This document shows, piece by piece, positions 1 to 8,186 of a stretch of 64,000 nt of DNA. Under the pieces are notes generated by a model that did no database searches, was not told where the DNA came from, and saw only the letters and a program-made list of their open reading frames with translations. Positions within the stretch are counted from its first letter, which is position 1; each line of letters begins with the position of its first letter. The stretch spans positions 186,001-250,000 of the forward strand of contig JAXHLQ010000001.1 of the NCBI GenBank assembly GCA_034522175.1. Direction: 5' to 3'. Origin of the DNA: JAIPDZ01 sp034522175 (lineage in GTDB: Bacteria > Desulfobacterota > DSM-4660 > Desulfatiglandales > Desulfatiglandaceae). The translations under genes and the position numbers were made by a program.

Positions 1-1
1 G

Positions 2-322
2 TTTTTCTTCGCCGCTCCGGGCCTTCTGACAATTCTCTGCGTGGTCTGGGGAGCGGCCGTGGTGGCGGACAGCGCTCAGTTCAGCGCCGCCGTCAGCGAG
101 CTCACGGATCCCCGGTATGTGGGCACGGCCCTCACCGTTCAGACCACCCTGGGATTCCTGCTGACCCTGGTCTCCATCCGCATCATCCCGGCGCTCGCCG
201 ATATCATCGGCTGGGAATGGGTATTTGTGGTTCTGGCCCCGGGCCCGGCCTTCGGCATCTGGAGTATGCTGAAACTGCGCCGCACCCCCGAAGCCACGCG
301 CATGGCATCGGGACATCGGTGA
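2..322 (+). CDS. MFS transporter, C-terminal fragment
   Basis: The open frame enters from the left window edge and ends with TGA at 320-322, so only about 106 C-terminal residues are visible. Two to three hydrophobic helices separated by short polar loops, with small-residue patches such as SAQFSAAVSEL and a Lys/Arg-rich cytosolic tail, fit the last helices of a 12-helix major facilitator protein. The substrate cannot be read from this part. The internal GTG at position 41 is not a real start because the frame is open upstream of it. The family call rests on the hydrophobic pattern and is moderately sure. Confidence 0.6.
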   Translation, partial: FFFAAPGLLTILCVVWGAAVVADSAQFSAAVSELTDPRYVGTALTVQTTLGFLLTLVSIRIIPALADIIGWEWVFVVLAPGPAFGIWSMLKLRRTPEATRMASGHR

Positions 323-410
323 GAAGGGCTTTTACATCTACATGGTCTGGTTTCGGGGGGAACATCTTTCCAGTAACACAAACGTTGGGAGTCCCACAAA
401 AAGTATGTTT

Positions 411-492
411 TCGCGCAGGGACGCAGGGACGCAGAGAAAAAACTATATTAATTTTAAACACTTACCTTTGCGTTCTTTGCGGCTTTGCGTGA
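411..492. repeat. Degenerate inverted repeat of GCAGGGAC/GCAAAG units
   Basis: The left arm has the pattern CGCAGGGACGCAGGGACGCA and the right arm, read in reverse complement, ACGCAAAGCCGCAAAGAACG. They are separated by an AT-rich loop of about 35 bp. Such pairs of imperfect 8-bp periodic arms are a common intergenic element in Desulfobacterota. It fills most of the 323-579 gap, and I see no gene or convincing promoter there. Confidence 0.5.
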
Positions 493-579
493 GTCCCGCA
501 GGGCGGGATTGATTTTTTAAGAATGCATCAAACGTTGAAATGTAAAACATAAACGCGTTAAATACATCGCAGTGCTGCC

Positions 580-1446
580 ATGACGAAAAACAACGACAGA
601 TCCGTCTTTGCCGAGGGGTACCCGCCGCCCCATCACATGTTGAGGGACCTGGACGTCTCTTTGGAATTAAGAGACAGAGGCCCATCTTCCATCACGATAC
701 CCGTGGTGCCGGAAATATGCACGGACCGTGGCGGCGTTCAGGCGGGTATCCTGGCCACGCTCATCGATATATTGGGGGGCGCCCTCTCCATTCGGGCCGT
801 GGATCCTGACTGGGCCGCCACCGCCGACCTGACGGTGTACACCACCGGACAGGCGACATCCGGGCGGGTCTCGGTGGCCGGATCGCTATTGCGGGCCGGC
901 AACACCATGCTCGTCGTGGAACTGAACATCCTCAACGAAACAGGTTTCTCTCCAGGGAAATGGGCATCCATCGGAGGGGGATGGATTTCCTTCGCCCGCC
1001 TCCCCCGCAGAGACGACACCATCCGGATCGATTTCCGTTCAGATTCAGCAGACCGATATCGTTTTGCCGTTGAGGGCTCCGGCCTCAAGCGGCCCTATTT
1101 GGAAGCCATCGGCGCCCACATACTGGATGAAGCAAGGGGCGTGGTCGAGCTCCCCATGAGCGACTACCTGCGCAACAGCTTCGGCGCCCTTCAGGGCGGG
1201 ATATTGGCCGTTCTGGCGGACGCATCCGGGCAATGTGCGGCCCGGACCGCGACCGGACGGTCCATGGTCACACGGGATCTCGGGATTCATTATCTCTCCC
1301 AGGGGAAAACCGGCCCCTTCAGAACCCAAGCTACGGTCATTCGGGTCACCGAAGAGACGGTCCTGAGCCGGGTTGAGGTCATCGATACGGGCGCCGCCAA
1401 CCGTGTCGTGGCGCTGGCAACGAACACCGCAATCCATGGGTCGTGA
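580..1446 (+). CDS. Tandem hot-dog acyl-CoA thioesterase-like protein
   Basis: The 288-residue protein has two hot-dog modules of the PaaI/acyl-CoA thioesterase type. Each carries the family's Gly-rich helix start: GGVQAGILATLIDILGG at residues 51-67, and a second FGALQGGILAVLAD segment near residue 202. Double hot-dog enzymes hydrolyse acyl-CoA thioesters in the cytoplasm. Two fused domains in one chain replace the usual homodimer. The start is the ATG after an AT-rich leader; no strong Shine-Dalgarno sequence is seen. It stands alone between a transporter and a TPR gene, so neighbours give no clue to the acyl substrate. The family is fairly sure and the substrate unknown. Confidence 0.75.
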   Translation: MTKNNDRSVFAEGYPPPHHMLRDLDVSLELRDRGPSSITIPVVPEICTDRGGVQAGILATLIDILGGALSIRAVDPDWAATADLTVYTTGQATSGRVSVAGSLLRAGNTMLVVELNILNETGFSPGKWASIGGGWISFARLPRRDDTIRIDFRSDSADRYRFAVEGSGLKRPYLEAIGAHILDEARGVVELPMSDYLRNSFGALQGGILAVLADASGQCAARTATGRSMVTRDLGIHYLSQGKTGPFRTQATVIRVTEETVLSRVEVIDTGAANRVVALATNTAIHGS

Positions 1447-1484
1447 GCATAGAGCGATTTCTACGCCTCCTGGTTTAAAATACA

Positions 1485-1550
1485 CATTTCTTGGCCGAGG
1501 AGTAGGCCATGGACAATAACTGAATTTTCAAAGAGCGTCCCGCTCCCCCA
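1485..1550 (+). pseudogene. Fossil 3' end of an Mrr-type gene; direct-repeat copy 1
   Basis: The frame HFLAEE-stop (1485-1505) and about 45 bp after it match the end of the Mrr pseudogene near 5883-5942 (YFAEE-stop plus the downstream stretch GACAATAACTGA). Over about 60 bp roughly 85% of bases agree. Nothing of the gene body is left here. Together the two copies flank the 4.4 kb that holds the TPR gene and the toxin-antitoxin genes. The rest of the 1447-1704 gap has no recognisable feature. Confidence 0.65.
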
Positions 1551-1704
1551 CAGCGGGGATGCAATGAGGATTGATCTTGAATAATATGATCTGTTCATTC
1601 TTGACAACGGGACTTGGCATGGCACACTACAGGCGACATTCGACACATCTGCCGTGTACTTGGTGACATAGCGGAAATTTGAACCCTCGACACAGGACCT
1701 ATCT

Positions 1705-2907
1705 ATGCCCAAAAAAACTCAACCTACACAAAATAACCAAAAAGCCTGGGAAATGGCCGAATCGGAATACTCCAGCCTGTTTGCCTCCATGGCCGTTCCT
1801 TTTCTGTCGGAACCGATGACACTGGAGGAGATTCTTGAGGAGCTGGAGGCCATTATTGGGACCTGCTCCTGGTTTTACCCGGCATACCTGGAGCAGGGAA
1901 TCCGTCTGCTGGCCAACGGACATGAACAACAGGGGACCAGAAAGCTGGATGAAGGCTTCTGGCTCATGCTTAAACACTGCCCCCAGGAACAACTCATTCA
2001 TTCCATCGACCATTTTTTGGATGGTCTGGAAATCTTGTGGCGGTATGATCTTTCCCATAAGTATGCCCAAACACTGATCGAGTCCTATCCTGATGTCGGC
2101 CTTATCCAAGACTGTTTGGGGTACAGTGCGGCAATGCTCAACCATTTCGATCAAGCCGCACGCAGCACAGCTGCAGCTGTCCAGCTTGAACCGGACAATG
2201 TGCACTTCGCATCCAATCACGGGTGGATCCATCTCATTGCCGGGAATCTGACCGAGGCGGAAAAAGCCTTGCACCGGGCCAAGGAAATCGAGCCTGAGGA
2301 CCGGATTGTCCTCGGGAATATCGAAATTCTTGAGTTCCTCCAAGAGCATGGCGGAACGTATACCGATTATCTGCTTCGGTTTGCGGACAAGGAGGAACTT
2401 GAAAGGCTGGCGGACGAGGAGAGATGGGAAGAGGTCGATGAACTCGTCGAGGATTATAATTCCGGACGGATTGAGGCCATGGGCATGCTTGCCGTGCGCA
2501 GCGCCGGCTCGGATCTCTCCAAGCTGTCAGACAGGATATCCACTCTGAAGCATTTTTTTGGGTTTGTGCATAAGCTCGAGAATGGCATTTTTCTATATGA
2601 CGACATCGCTTTTTTGGACACTTACTTTAAAACCATCATGCACAAGTTCATCTTTAAGTTTAAAGATGTTGATCAAGAGATGGTTGAAAGCATTTATGCC
2701 GCCCTTCTCCAATTCTATGGATTTCTTGCCGAACATAATGTGATCACCTCATCGGCCCGGGATGACTTCAAGTCGAACATCTTGGCCCTTCAGTCCGAAA
2801 TCCTGGAAAAAACACGGCGATACAATGCCATACGCCATGACCCATCCCTGCATGAGCCCGAAAAAGAGGCGCTTCGAGACGAGATCCTTGAGGGTGACCA
2901 TGCCTGA
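1705..2907 (+). CDS. TPR-containing protein of unknown function
   Basis: The protein has 400 residues, is acidic, and lacks a signal peptide or membrane segment, so it is probably cytosolic. The middle (about residues 125-215) has TPR-type helix pairs with the consensus small residues, for example a block ending AAVQLEPDN followed by ALHRAKEIEPED. The N-terminal 120 and C-terminal 190 residues are helical and not recognised. The start ATG follows ACACAGGACC. It lies between two Mrr fossils and next to toxin-antitoxin genes, so it may belong to an acquired segment. TPRs mean protein-protein contacts; the partner is unknown. Confidence 0.65.
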   Translation: MPKKTQPTQNNQKAWEMAESEYSSLFASMAVPFLSEPMTLEEILEELEAIIGTCSWFYPAYLEQGIRLLANGHEQQGTRKLDEGFWLMLKHCPQEQLIHSIDHFLDGLEILWRYDLSHKYAQTLIESYPDVGLIQDCLGYSAAMLNHFDQAARSTAAAVQLEPDNVHFASNHGWIHLIAGNLTEAEKALHRAKEIEPEDRIVLGNIEILEFLQEHGGTYTDYLLRFADKEELERLADEERWEEVDELVEDYNSGRIEAMGMLAVRSAGSDLSKLSDRISTLKHFFGFVHKLENGIFLYDDIAFLDTYFKTIMHKFIFKFKDVDQEMVESIYAALLQFYGFLAEHNVITSSARDDFKSNILALQSEILEKTRRYNAIRHDPSLHEPEKEALRDEILEGDHA

Positions 2908-2942
2908 CCTTTTCTCTGACCTTAATCAATGCCAAACGGGTT

Positions 2943-3125
2943 CGGCGTATTGATGGGGGCTTCAGCTTTATCCCCCATCGTTTTCTCACCGATGGATTTT
3001 TGGCAGCGCTCGGTCAAAAGGAGCTTCTGTTGTACCTGTTTTTGGTTCTGGCTTCAGATCGTTGTGGGCTTTCCTATTACGCCTACGACACGATCTGTTC
3101 TTTGCTTCGATTCACTGTCGATGAC
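2943..3125 (+). pseudogene. Fragment of an unidentified helical protein
   Basis: The frame starting RRIDGGFSFIPHRFLTDGF and running through a stretch that includes LASDRCGLSYYAYDTIC has protein-like composition. It has no start codon or Shine-Dalgarno sequence and breaks off at TVDD, where the sequence switches to an Mrr fragment in another frame. I cannot name the family; I suspect a protein associated with mobile elements. It is best read as a gene remnant joined to foreign DNA. Confidence 0.45.
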
Positions 3126-3126
3126 A

Positions 3127-3207
3127 ATCAAAGAAGATCGCCTGGTGCTCGATGTAGTCTATTTCCGGGCAAAGCGGTGGGAAGGATCGGTAGTGAAATA
3201 CGAGTGA
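3127..3207 (+). pseudogene. Internal fragment of an Mrr-type endonuclease
   Basis: The peptide IKEDRLVLDVVYFRAKRWEG matches the catalytic core of the larger Mrr pseudogene at about 5580-5640 (IKEDRLGLDVVYLQAKRW). It contains the D-x(n)-Q/R-AKRW region of the Mrr PD-(D/E)XK fold. In this copy the usual QAK glutamine is Arg. The fragment ends in a stop after KYE and has no flanking homologous sequence. It is the second of three Mrr traces within 4.5 kb. Confidence 0.6.
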
Positions 3208-3225
3208 ACCAAATGAAGGGCGGAG

Positions 3226-3501
3226 TTAGTCCAGAGCTACATGAATATTGCGATTAACAGCCTTTGCAAATTTTTCAAGCGTTGATAAGCGAATATCGCT
3301 TGCATGGTTCTCCATTCTGGAAATAACAGATTTTGTTGTTTTGAGCTTTGAGGCTATTTCTTCCTGGGTCATACCTGCTTCCAAACGGGCTTGTTTTAGA
3401 AGTACGCCCAGTTTGAATGTTTCAAAGCGCCTATCGTAATTTTCCCAAAAGTCGGGGTTCTGCTCAGCCCTTTTATTTTTATATTTTTGCAGGTCGCTCA
3501 T
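3226..3501 (-). CDS. HigA-like XRE-family antitoxin
   Basis: The protein has 91 residues with a Cro/C1-type helix-turn-helix over about residues 30-85 (LKQARLEAGMTQEEIASKLK, then ISRMEN). It would bind both the toxin and its own promoter. Its ATG overlaps the toxin stop in an ATGA junction (3498-3501), which implies translational coupling. Toxin-first order is typical of higBA-type modules. Length and motif are normal, and nothing looks broken. The family is sure; the exact subfamily is less so. Confidence 0.85.
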   Translation of the reverse strand: MSDLQKYKNKRAEQNPDFWENYDRRFETFKLGVLLKQARLEAGMTQEEIASKLKTTKSVISRMENHASDIRLSTLEKFAKAVNRNIHVALD

Positions 3502-3851
3502 GACGGTCTCCTTCTTGATAAATAGTCTTTCTTTCGCTTTTCGGCGATCTTGATTTCTTTTTTCGGAATCTTTTGAGTCTTCTTGGTAAATCCATGATTC
3601 AGCACAATGACATTATTTCCATCAAAAAAGCCGAGTAGACGAAAAATATTATTCCCGAGCTGGACCCGGATTTCCCAAATATGGTCAGAAGCCTCCAGCT
3701 TCTTAAAATACTTTCTTGGAACAAAGTGGATATTTTCAATCAAATCAAGCACAAAGAAGACCTTTTCAACCTGTTTATCAGAAAGGGAATCCAGATACGC
3801 TTCAATTGGACTTTTTCCGTTCTCAAAACGGTAGAAAATGATCTCACGCAT
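3498..3851 (-). CDS. HigB/RelE-superfamily mRNA interferase toxin
   Basis: This is a phage-derived Gp49-like toxin of 117 residues when started at the ATG giving MREIIFYRFENGKSPIEAYL, the usual N terminus of the family. The longer frame from 3887 would run into the promoter. The fold signals are the ENGKSPIEAYLDSL helix, a central IRVQLGNNIFRLLGF strand and a late LNHGFTKKTQKIP motif, all typical of ribosome-dependent RNases. It is the first gene of the pair with the XRE antitoxin. No Shine-Dalgarno sequence precedes the ATG, which lies about 8 nt from the -10 box. Confidence 0.82.
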   Translation of the reverse strand: MREIIFYRFENGKSPIEAYLDSLSDKQVEKVFFVLDLIENIHFVPRKYFKKLEASDHIWEIRVQLGNNIFRLLGFFDGNNVIVLNHGFTKKTQKIPKKEIKIAEKRKKDYLSRRRPS

Positions 3852-3858
3852 GCTCTGA

Positions 3859-3887
3859 AAGTTAGCAAATAAGCGAACAAAGGTCAA
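3859..3887 (-). promoter_or_regulatory. Sigma-70-type promoter of the higBA-like pair
   Basis: Read on the minus strand, a TTGACC -35 box (3882-3887) and a TAACTT -10 box (3859-3864) are spaced by 17 bp. The ATG of the toxin lies only 7 nt beyond the -10 box, so the transcript should be leaderless or nearly so. Confidence 0.5.
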
Positions 3888-3972
3888 GAAGCAATTCTAA
3901 ATCCGCTGACCTAAAAACTCATTTTACCGTTAATAGCGACAGAGGCCAACTCATAACCCTTGGAGTGGAAGC

Positions 3973-4164
3973 ATGAAGTTCAGTGAGATTGTGAAATTAC
4001 TTGAACGCCATGGCTTCAAAATTGTTAAGGAAAAAGGCTCAATCAGGTAGTATGGCAAGCCAGGCTGGGATAAGTTGATTCGCGTCGATTATCATGGCTC
4101 AAAAGAAGTGCCAACCGGGACGTGCCATCAAATTATCAAAGCAGCAGGGATAAGACGACCTTGA
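3973..4164 (+). pseudogene. HicA-like mRNA interferase with an in-frame amber stop
   Basis: The frame reads as a 63-codon HicA toxin (MKFSEIVKLLERHGFKIVKE, later YHGSKEVPTGT and IIKAAGI). A TAG at 4048-4050 interrupts it after GSIR, where the family normally has another aromatic residue before YGKPG. The catalytic His of the HG-S motif (YHGSKEVPTG) lies beyond the stop, so a truncated product would be inactive. GGAGTGG upstream of ATG is a plausible ribosome-binding site. The downstream hicB-like gene is intact. The simplest reading is a point-mutated toxin; readthrough is possible but unsupported. Confidence 0.75.
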
Positions 4165-4177
4165 GGAGGAGATAGAA

Positions 4178-4423
4178 ATGATTGAATTACCATACGCATT
4201 AATCATCGAAGCCACCGAAGAGCCCGATTATTTCGGATTTTACTCTCCAGATTTGGAAGGATTTACCGGCATAGGCCATTCTGTCGAGGATTGTTTGTTC
4301 AAGGCCAAATGGGGAATGGAGGAACACGTAGCCTTACTCAAACAGGAAGGTCTCCCGGTTCCCCCGCATAATCCGGACCCCAAGATCATCGTACAGAATG
4401 AAAAGAAATTGGCGGTTGCCTGA
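4178..4423 (+). CDS. hicB: HicB-like antitoxin
   Basis: This 81-residue protein has the HicB partial RNase H-like fold: a first strand ending YALIIEATEEPDYFGFYSPD, then LEGFTGIGHSVEDCL and the helix KWGMEEHVALLKQEG. It neutralises HicA and often represses the operon. It starts 13 nt after the HicA stop, behind a GAGGAGGAG ribosome-binding site. No C-terminal DNA-binding domain is present, so this is the short form. With its toxin broken by an amber codon it is an orphan antitoxin, or an anti-addiction gene. Confidence 0.85.
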   Translation: MIELPYALIIEATEEPDYFGFYSPDLEGFTGIGHSVEDCLFKAKWGMEEHVALLKQEGLPVPPHNPDPKIIVQNEKKLAVA

Positions 4424-4870
4424 CCTCGAGCACAGATGCACTTTCTTCACCTCCTGGCACAAAACGCTCATTCCCCCGCAATCAAAAACAGCCCCATTAA
4501 TCAAAAATCCCTATTGACAAACCGGCATCTACGCGATATCCTCCCGTCGAATCTCGAACATTGACTTCGGAATCCGGAACCCCGGCGTAGCCGTAACCCA
4601 GCACCGAGAACTTTGAGCATCGAGCCTTCAGCTTTTATGCCCAGCGCCAAGCACCCAGTGCCCAGTACCCAGCTCCATGAATCCTTCCAGATGCTTTGGA
4701 GATACATCATGACCTCAGATCAGAGCTTCGACCTTTCATCCCTTCACCTCGTGCCTCGCGCCCCGCACCTTTGTCTCAAATACTGCCTACCCCGCTCCTG
4801 ACGGTAATTTTCGACCGTTGGGAGGAAAACTTATCAGCCAAACTTGATACCCATGTGAAAAGTTCTACAC

Positions 4871-4901
<31 letters not shown>

Positions 4902-4986
4902 GCTCTTGTAAATTTTCGAACCTGGATCGAATCTGGAACGATAAGAAGTACAAATCATCTCCCACAAAGGCAACGCGGTGCAAAAT

Positions 4987-5897
4987 ATGTCCATTCCGGA
5001 TTACCAGACGGTCATGCTTCCCTTGCTTCGGATTCTCGCCGATGAAAGGGAGCATTCTCTACAGGAAACCGTGGATCGTATCTCGGATGAATTCCAGTTA
5101 AGCAGTGAAGAACGCCGTCAGCTTCTCCCGATCGGAAACCAGGAAGTCATTCGAAACCGGATCGGATGGGCACGCACCTATCTTGGAAAGGCCGGTTTAT
5201 CGAAACCCACCGAAGAGGATTCTTTAAAATTACCCGCGCGGCCAAGATGTTTTGAAGCAGAACCCCGATACCATCAATGTCAAATTCCTGGAGCAATACC
5301 CTGAGTTCATCGAGTTCCGTACAAAACGTCACCCACCCAAAGCAGTGCCGGGCCAAAGCAATGATACCCCCAATGAAACGCCCGAAGAAGCTCTGGAATC
5401 CGCGTATCTCACCCTCCGCTCAGGACTGGCCGAAGAACTGCTGGCCCACGTAAAGTTCGCATCCCCCGCTTTCTTCGAGAGGCTGGTCATAGAGCTACTG
5501 GTCAAGATGGGCTACGGCGGCACCCGTAGGGATGCCGGACAGGCATTGGGCAGAAGCCATGATGAAGGGGTGGACGGCATCATCAAAGAAGATCGCCTGG
5601 GGCTTGACGTGGTCTACCTCCAGGCCAAGCGATGGGATGCACCGGTCGGCAGACCCGAGATTCAGAAGTTTGCGGGCACTCTGCATGCAGGGTCGCCGTG
5701 CCAGAAAAGGCGTCTTCATCACTACATCCGATTTCACGGCAGAGGCCCGTGATTTCGCCGACAGAATCGACAGCAAGATCGTCCTGATCGACGGAGAGAT
5801 GCTGGCCAACCTCATGATCGACAACGGCGTGGGCGTGTCCTTGGCTACAACTTACGAAGTCAACAAAATAGATACCGATTATTTTGCCGAGGAGTAG
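4987..5897 (+). pseudogene. Mrr-type restriction endonuclease, frameshifted
   Basis: Three frames together rebuild one Mrr protein. The N-terminal winged-helix domain (MSIPDYQTVMLPLLRILADE, with a later IGWARTYLGKAGL) is in one frame to about 5210. The middle and catalytic part (LKQNPDTINVKFLEQYPEF, GVDGIIKEDRLGLD, QAKRW) is in a second frame to about 5685. The C terminus (RRARKGVFITTSDF to YFAEE-stop) is in a third. Indels lie near 5212-5250 (two needed) and at 5682-5689, where TGCA is tandemly duplicated. Mrr enzymes cut modified DNA. The real start is the ATG at 4987. Three shifts in one gene argue for decay rather than reading error. Confidence 0.75.
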
Positions 5898-5942
5898 ACC
5901 ATAGACAATAACTGACTTTTAAAAGAGCGTCCAGCTCTCCCA
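5883..5942 (+). repeat. Direct-repeat copy 2 of the Mrr 3' end
   Basis: This is the counterpart of the copy at 1491-1550. It covers the last Mrr codons and about 45 bp downstream. The two copies share orientation and bracket the TPR, toxin-antitoxin and Mrr segment. Confidence 0.6.
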
Positions 5943-5974
5943 AACGAAGAGGTGCCGAACGGGAGTTGTGTTGA

Positions 5975-6001
5975 TTAATTCACAAATCAAGATGTGACCC
6001 C
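5975..6001 (-). repeat. Solo end sequence of a RAYT/REP-like element
   Basis: Read on the minus strand this is GGGGTCACATCTTGATTTGT followed by GAATTAA. The same sequence starts the RAYT-bearing units at about 31740 and 33323, and a variant is found near 36143. No transposase frame follows here, so this is a solo end or a small non-autonomous copy. The remainder of 5943-6479 shows no gene; it is AT-rich with no repeat I can name. Confidence 0.6.
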
Positions 6002-6479
6002 GATTTCACAGAATTGTCTTTGAAATATGGGTTTTCATCTTTTCCTCCTTACGCACTGCGGTTCAAAATCGCCTACATACCGTTAACCATTACACTTGCC
6101 TGCTTTCGGTTCTTCCCCTTTTGAAAACCCTAAAAGAAACCCTTCTTAATGTCAAGCCGGTAAATGTCGTCATTCATTGATGGTCTCTGAAATGGCACGG
6201 GCCGGATATGGTGCCCCTATTCGTTTATTTTGTAATTGAAGCTGCTGGCTCAAGGGCAGGCGGCCTTCCGTCTCCTAATTGTGTGCAAGTAAGGCCAGAA
6301 TAATTTGAAAAGATCAATACATGGTATGGGGAAAAGGACCGAACGACGACAAAATGGTTGAAATTGTTACTATCTTTCATTAAGAAGGATCTGTGTGTTT
6401 GATTTAATCATACGGGTAACGCGCGTTGTAGGCGCTCAGTTCAGCAAAAGACATCAAATTCATTTGCAGGGGGCTAATT

Positions 6480-7307
6480 ATGGTAAGGCTGTTTTGGCGA
6501 GTCGGTTGGCCCATCCTTATGTGTGCATTGCTGTTGACATATACGAACACCTCATCGGCCGCGGGCATCCTGAAAATCGAAACCAAGACCACCGTGCAGG
6601 TGAAAGGAGGTATCCTCCGAATACGGGTGGTATTCACCAACAAGGGGTCTGCGCCTGCCTACCAGCTTCAGGTGCATGTAAATGTCTCAGGGGTGGAAGT
6701 GCACGCCCCCATAGTTCCTCAACTGGAACCCGGTGAATCGAACGCGGTTTCATTTCAAAGGGATGTTGCCGACCTTCGCAAGGGCCGTTATCCGCTCGTG
6801 GTTACTGTGGATTTCCACGATGCCAATCAATATCCGTTTTCAGCCATATCCGGCATGACGTTTTTTAAGGAAACGGATGTGAATGCAGAACTGATTGCAG
6901 AATCCGAGGAGATCACCGTTCAAGACGAGGGGACATTACGATTCAACATAAAGAATTTGTCCGAGGCCCCCAGGGAGATTGAGGCCAACCTCTTCGTCCC
7001 GAAGGAGTTTTCTGCATCCGAGGTCAAACAGACCATTTCAGTGGATGCCAGATCTGAAAAACGTTTGAATTTCGACATCAAAAATTTTTCAGCCCTTCCC
7101 GGGGCCACATACCCCGTATTCTGCTTTTTTGAATACGATACCCAATCGGCTCACCATACGGCCCTTACCAGGAGTGTGGTAGCCATCGAGAAGGACGAAA
7201 ACATGTTCCGCCGCTTCAGATGGCTCTGGGTTACCTTGGCCGCAATTCTGGCCGTATGCCTGATTGTGGCGGTGACAAAGGAGCGAAAGAAACAGCGTAA
7301 AGCTTAG
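6480..7307 (+). CDS. Membrane-anchored periplasmic Ig-like (CARDB/NEW3-type) protein
   Basis: The protein has 275 residues. An N-terminal signal peptide (hydrophobic WPILMCALLLTYTNTSSAAG) is followed by two beta-rich repeats, about residues 35-125 and 140-230. These have the pattern VVFTNKGSAPAYQLQVHVN and later FNIKNLSEAPREIEANL, resembling CARDB or alpha-galactosidase-type NEW3 Ig folds. A C-terminal membrane helix (LWVTLAAILAVCLIVAV) and a Lys/Arg tail end it. Thus it is exported and held in the inner membrane facing the periplasm. AGGGGGC lies 6 nt before ATG. It leads a run of envelope genes spaced by under 20 bp, so it is probably co-transcribed. The role is unknown. Confidence 0.6.
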   Translation: MVRLFWRVGWPILMCALLLTYTNTSSAAGILKIETKTTVQVKGGILRIRVVFTNKGSAPAYQLQVHVNVSGVEVHAPIVPQLEPGESNAVSFQRDVADLRKGRYPLVVTVDFHDANQYPFSAISGMTFFKETDVNAELIAESEEITVQDEGTLRFNIKNLSEAPREIEANLFVPKEFSASEVKQTISVDARSEKRLNFDIKNFSALPGATYPVFCFFEYDTQSAHHTALTRSVVAIEKDENMFRRFRWLWVTLAAILAVCLIVAVTKERKKQRKA

Positions 7308-7325
7308 GCAGTTTTTGAACACACC

Positions 7326-8186
7326 ATGAAGGTCATCTTTAATGGCGATGATTTCGGTCTCACGCCCGGCATAAACAGGGGGATTATCCGTGCCTTTCAA
7401 GAAGGCCTGTTATGCAGTACATCCTTTGTCCCAAGTGGCGAAGCCGCAGCAGAAGCGATCTCACTGGCCAAGGCCAATCCCGGACTGGATGTGGGCATTC
7501 ATCTGATACTCTCTGATGAATCGCCCGTTCTCCATCCCGAATCTCTTTCTTCTGTTATTTCATTAGGGACCTGTTTTCCATCAAGAAACCGTCTCCTTAA
7601 GGCGATTGTTACACGTAAGATCGATTACAAAGAAGTGGAGGCCGAGTGGACCGCACAAGTGGAAACGGTACTCAATGCGGGAATCCAGGTGAGCCACTTA
7701 GACAGCCATCAGTTTGTTCACCTGTTCCCCGGCCTGTTATCCGTATGTCTCAACATCGTTGAAAAATTCAAGATCCCTTTCTTGAGGGCATCGACCGATG
7801 ATTCGATCTCCTTGAAATACGGTTTGAGGCGGCTTATGCAATGGGGCGGCCTCGCCTTCTGGACGCGATGGTTCGTCTCTTTTTCAGTTCCGTCCTACGT
7901 GCATGCACTCCCTTCTGTGGGATTTCTAACGTCGGGTGGAAAAATGACCAAGGCTGTGCTCTTGAAAACGCTATATGTGTTGGGTTCAAAAAAAACGGCG
8001 CAAACGGTTGAAATCACCCTTCACCCGGGGATGGAAGATCCGTATACCGTCACCAAATACAGACATTGGGGTTATTCGTGGAAAGAGGATCTCGATTTGC
8101 TCATGGACAGGGGCCTCAAGAACGCGCTTGCGCTTCAATCGATAATCCCCACCTCCTTTCGTGATATAATTTATGAGACCGATTGA
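7326..8186 (+). CDS. YdjC/ChbG-family (HpnK-like) carbohydrate deacetylase
   Basis: The protein has 286 residues. The N-terminal metal-site motif FNGDDFGLTPGINRGI is diagnostic, followed by VGIHLILSDESPVL and HLDSHQFVHLFPGL with the second metal ligands, and TLHPGMEDP near the C terminus. Family members remove acetyl groups from N-acetylated sugars or glycolipids. HpnK homologues sit in hopanoid loci, but no hopanoid gene is here. The start is 18 bp after the preceding stop and the end overlaps the next gene by 14 nt, supporting one operon. The substrate is probably a glycan of this block (inference). Confidence 0.8.
   Translation: MKVIFNGDDFGLTPGINRGIIRAFQEGLLCSTSFVPSGEAAAEAISLAKANPGLDVGIHLILSDESPVLHPESLSSVISLGTCFPSRNRLLKAIVTRKIDYKEVEAEWTAQVETVLNAGIQVSHLDSHQFVHLFPGLLSVCLNIVEKFKIPFLRASTDDSISLKYGLRRLMQWGGLAFWTRWFVSFSVPSYVHALPSVGFLTSGGKMTKAVLLKTLYVLGSKKTAQTVEITLHPGMEDPYTVTKYRHWGYSWKEDLDLLMDRGLKNALALQSIIPTSFRDIIYETD

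Noticed and set aside
4048..4050. Pyrrolysine or other recoding at the HicA TAG
   Set aside because: No recoding element or pyl gene is visible; a point mutation is simpler.
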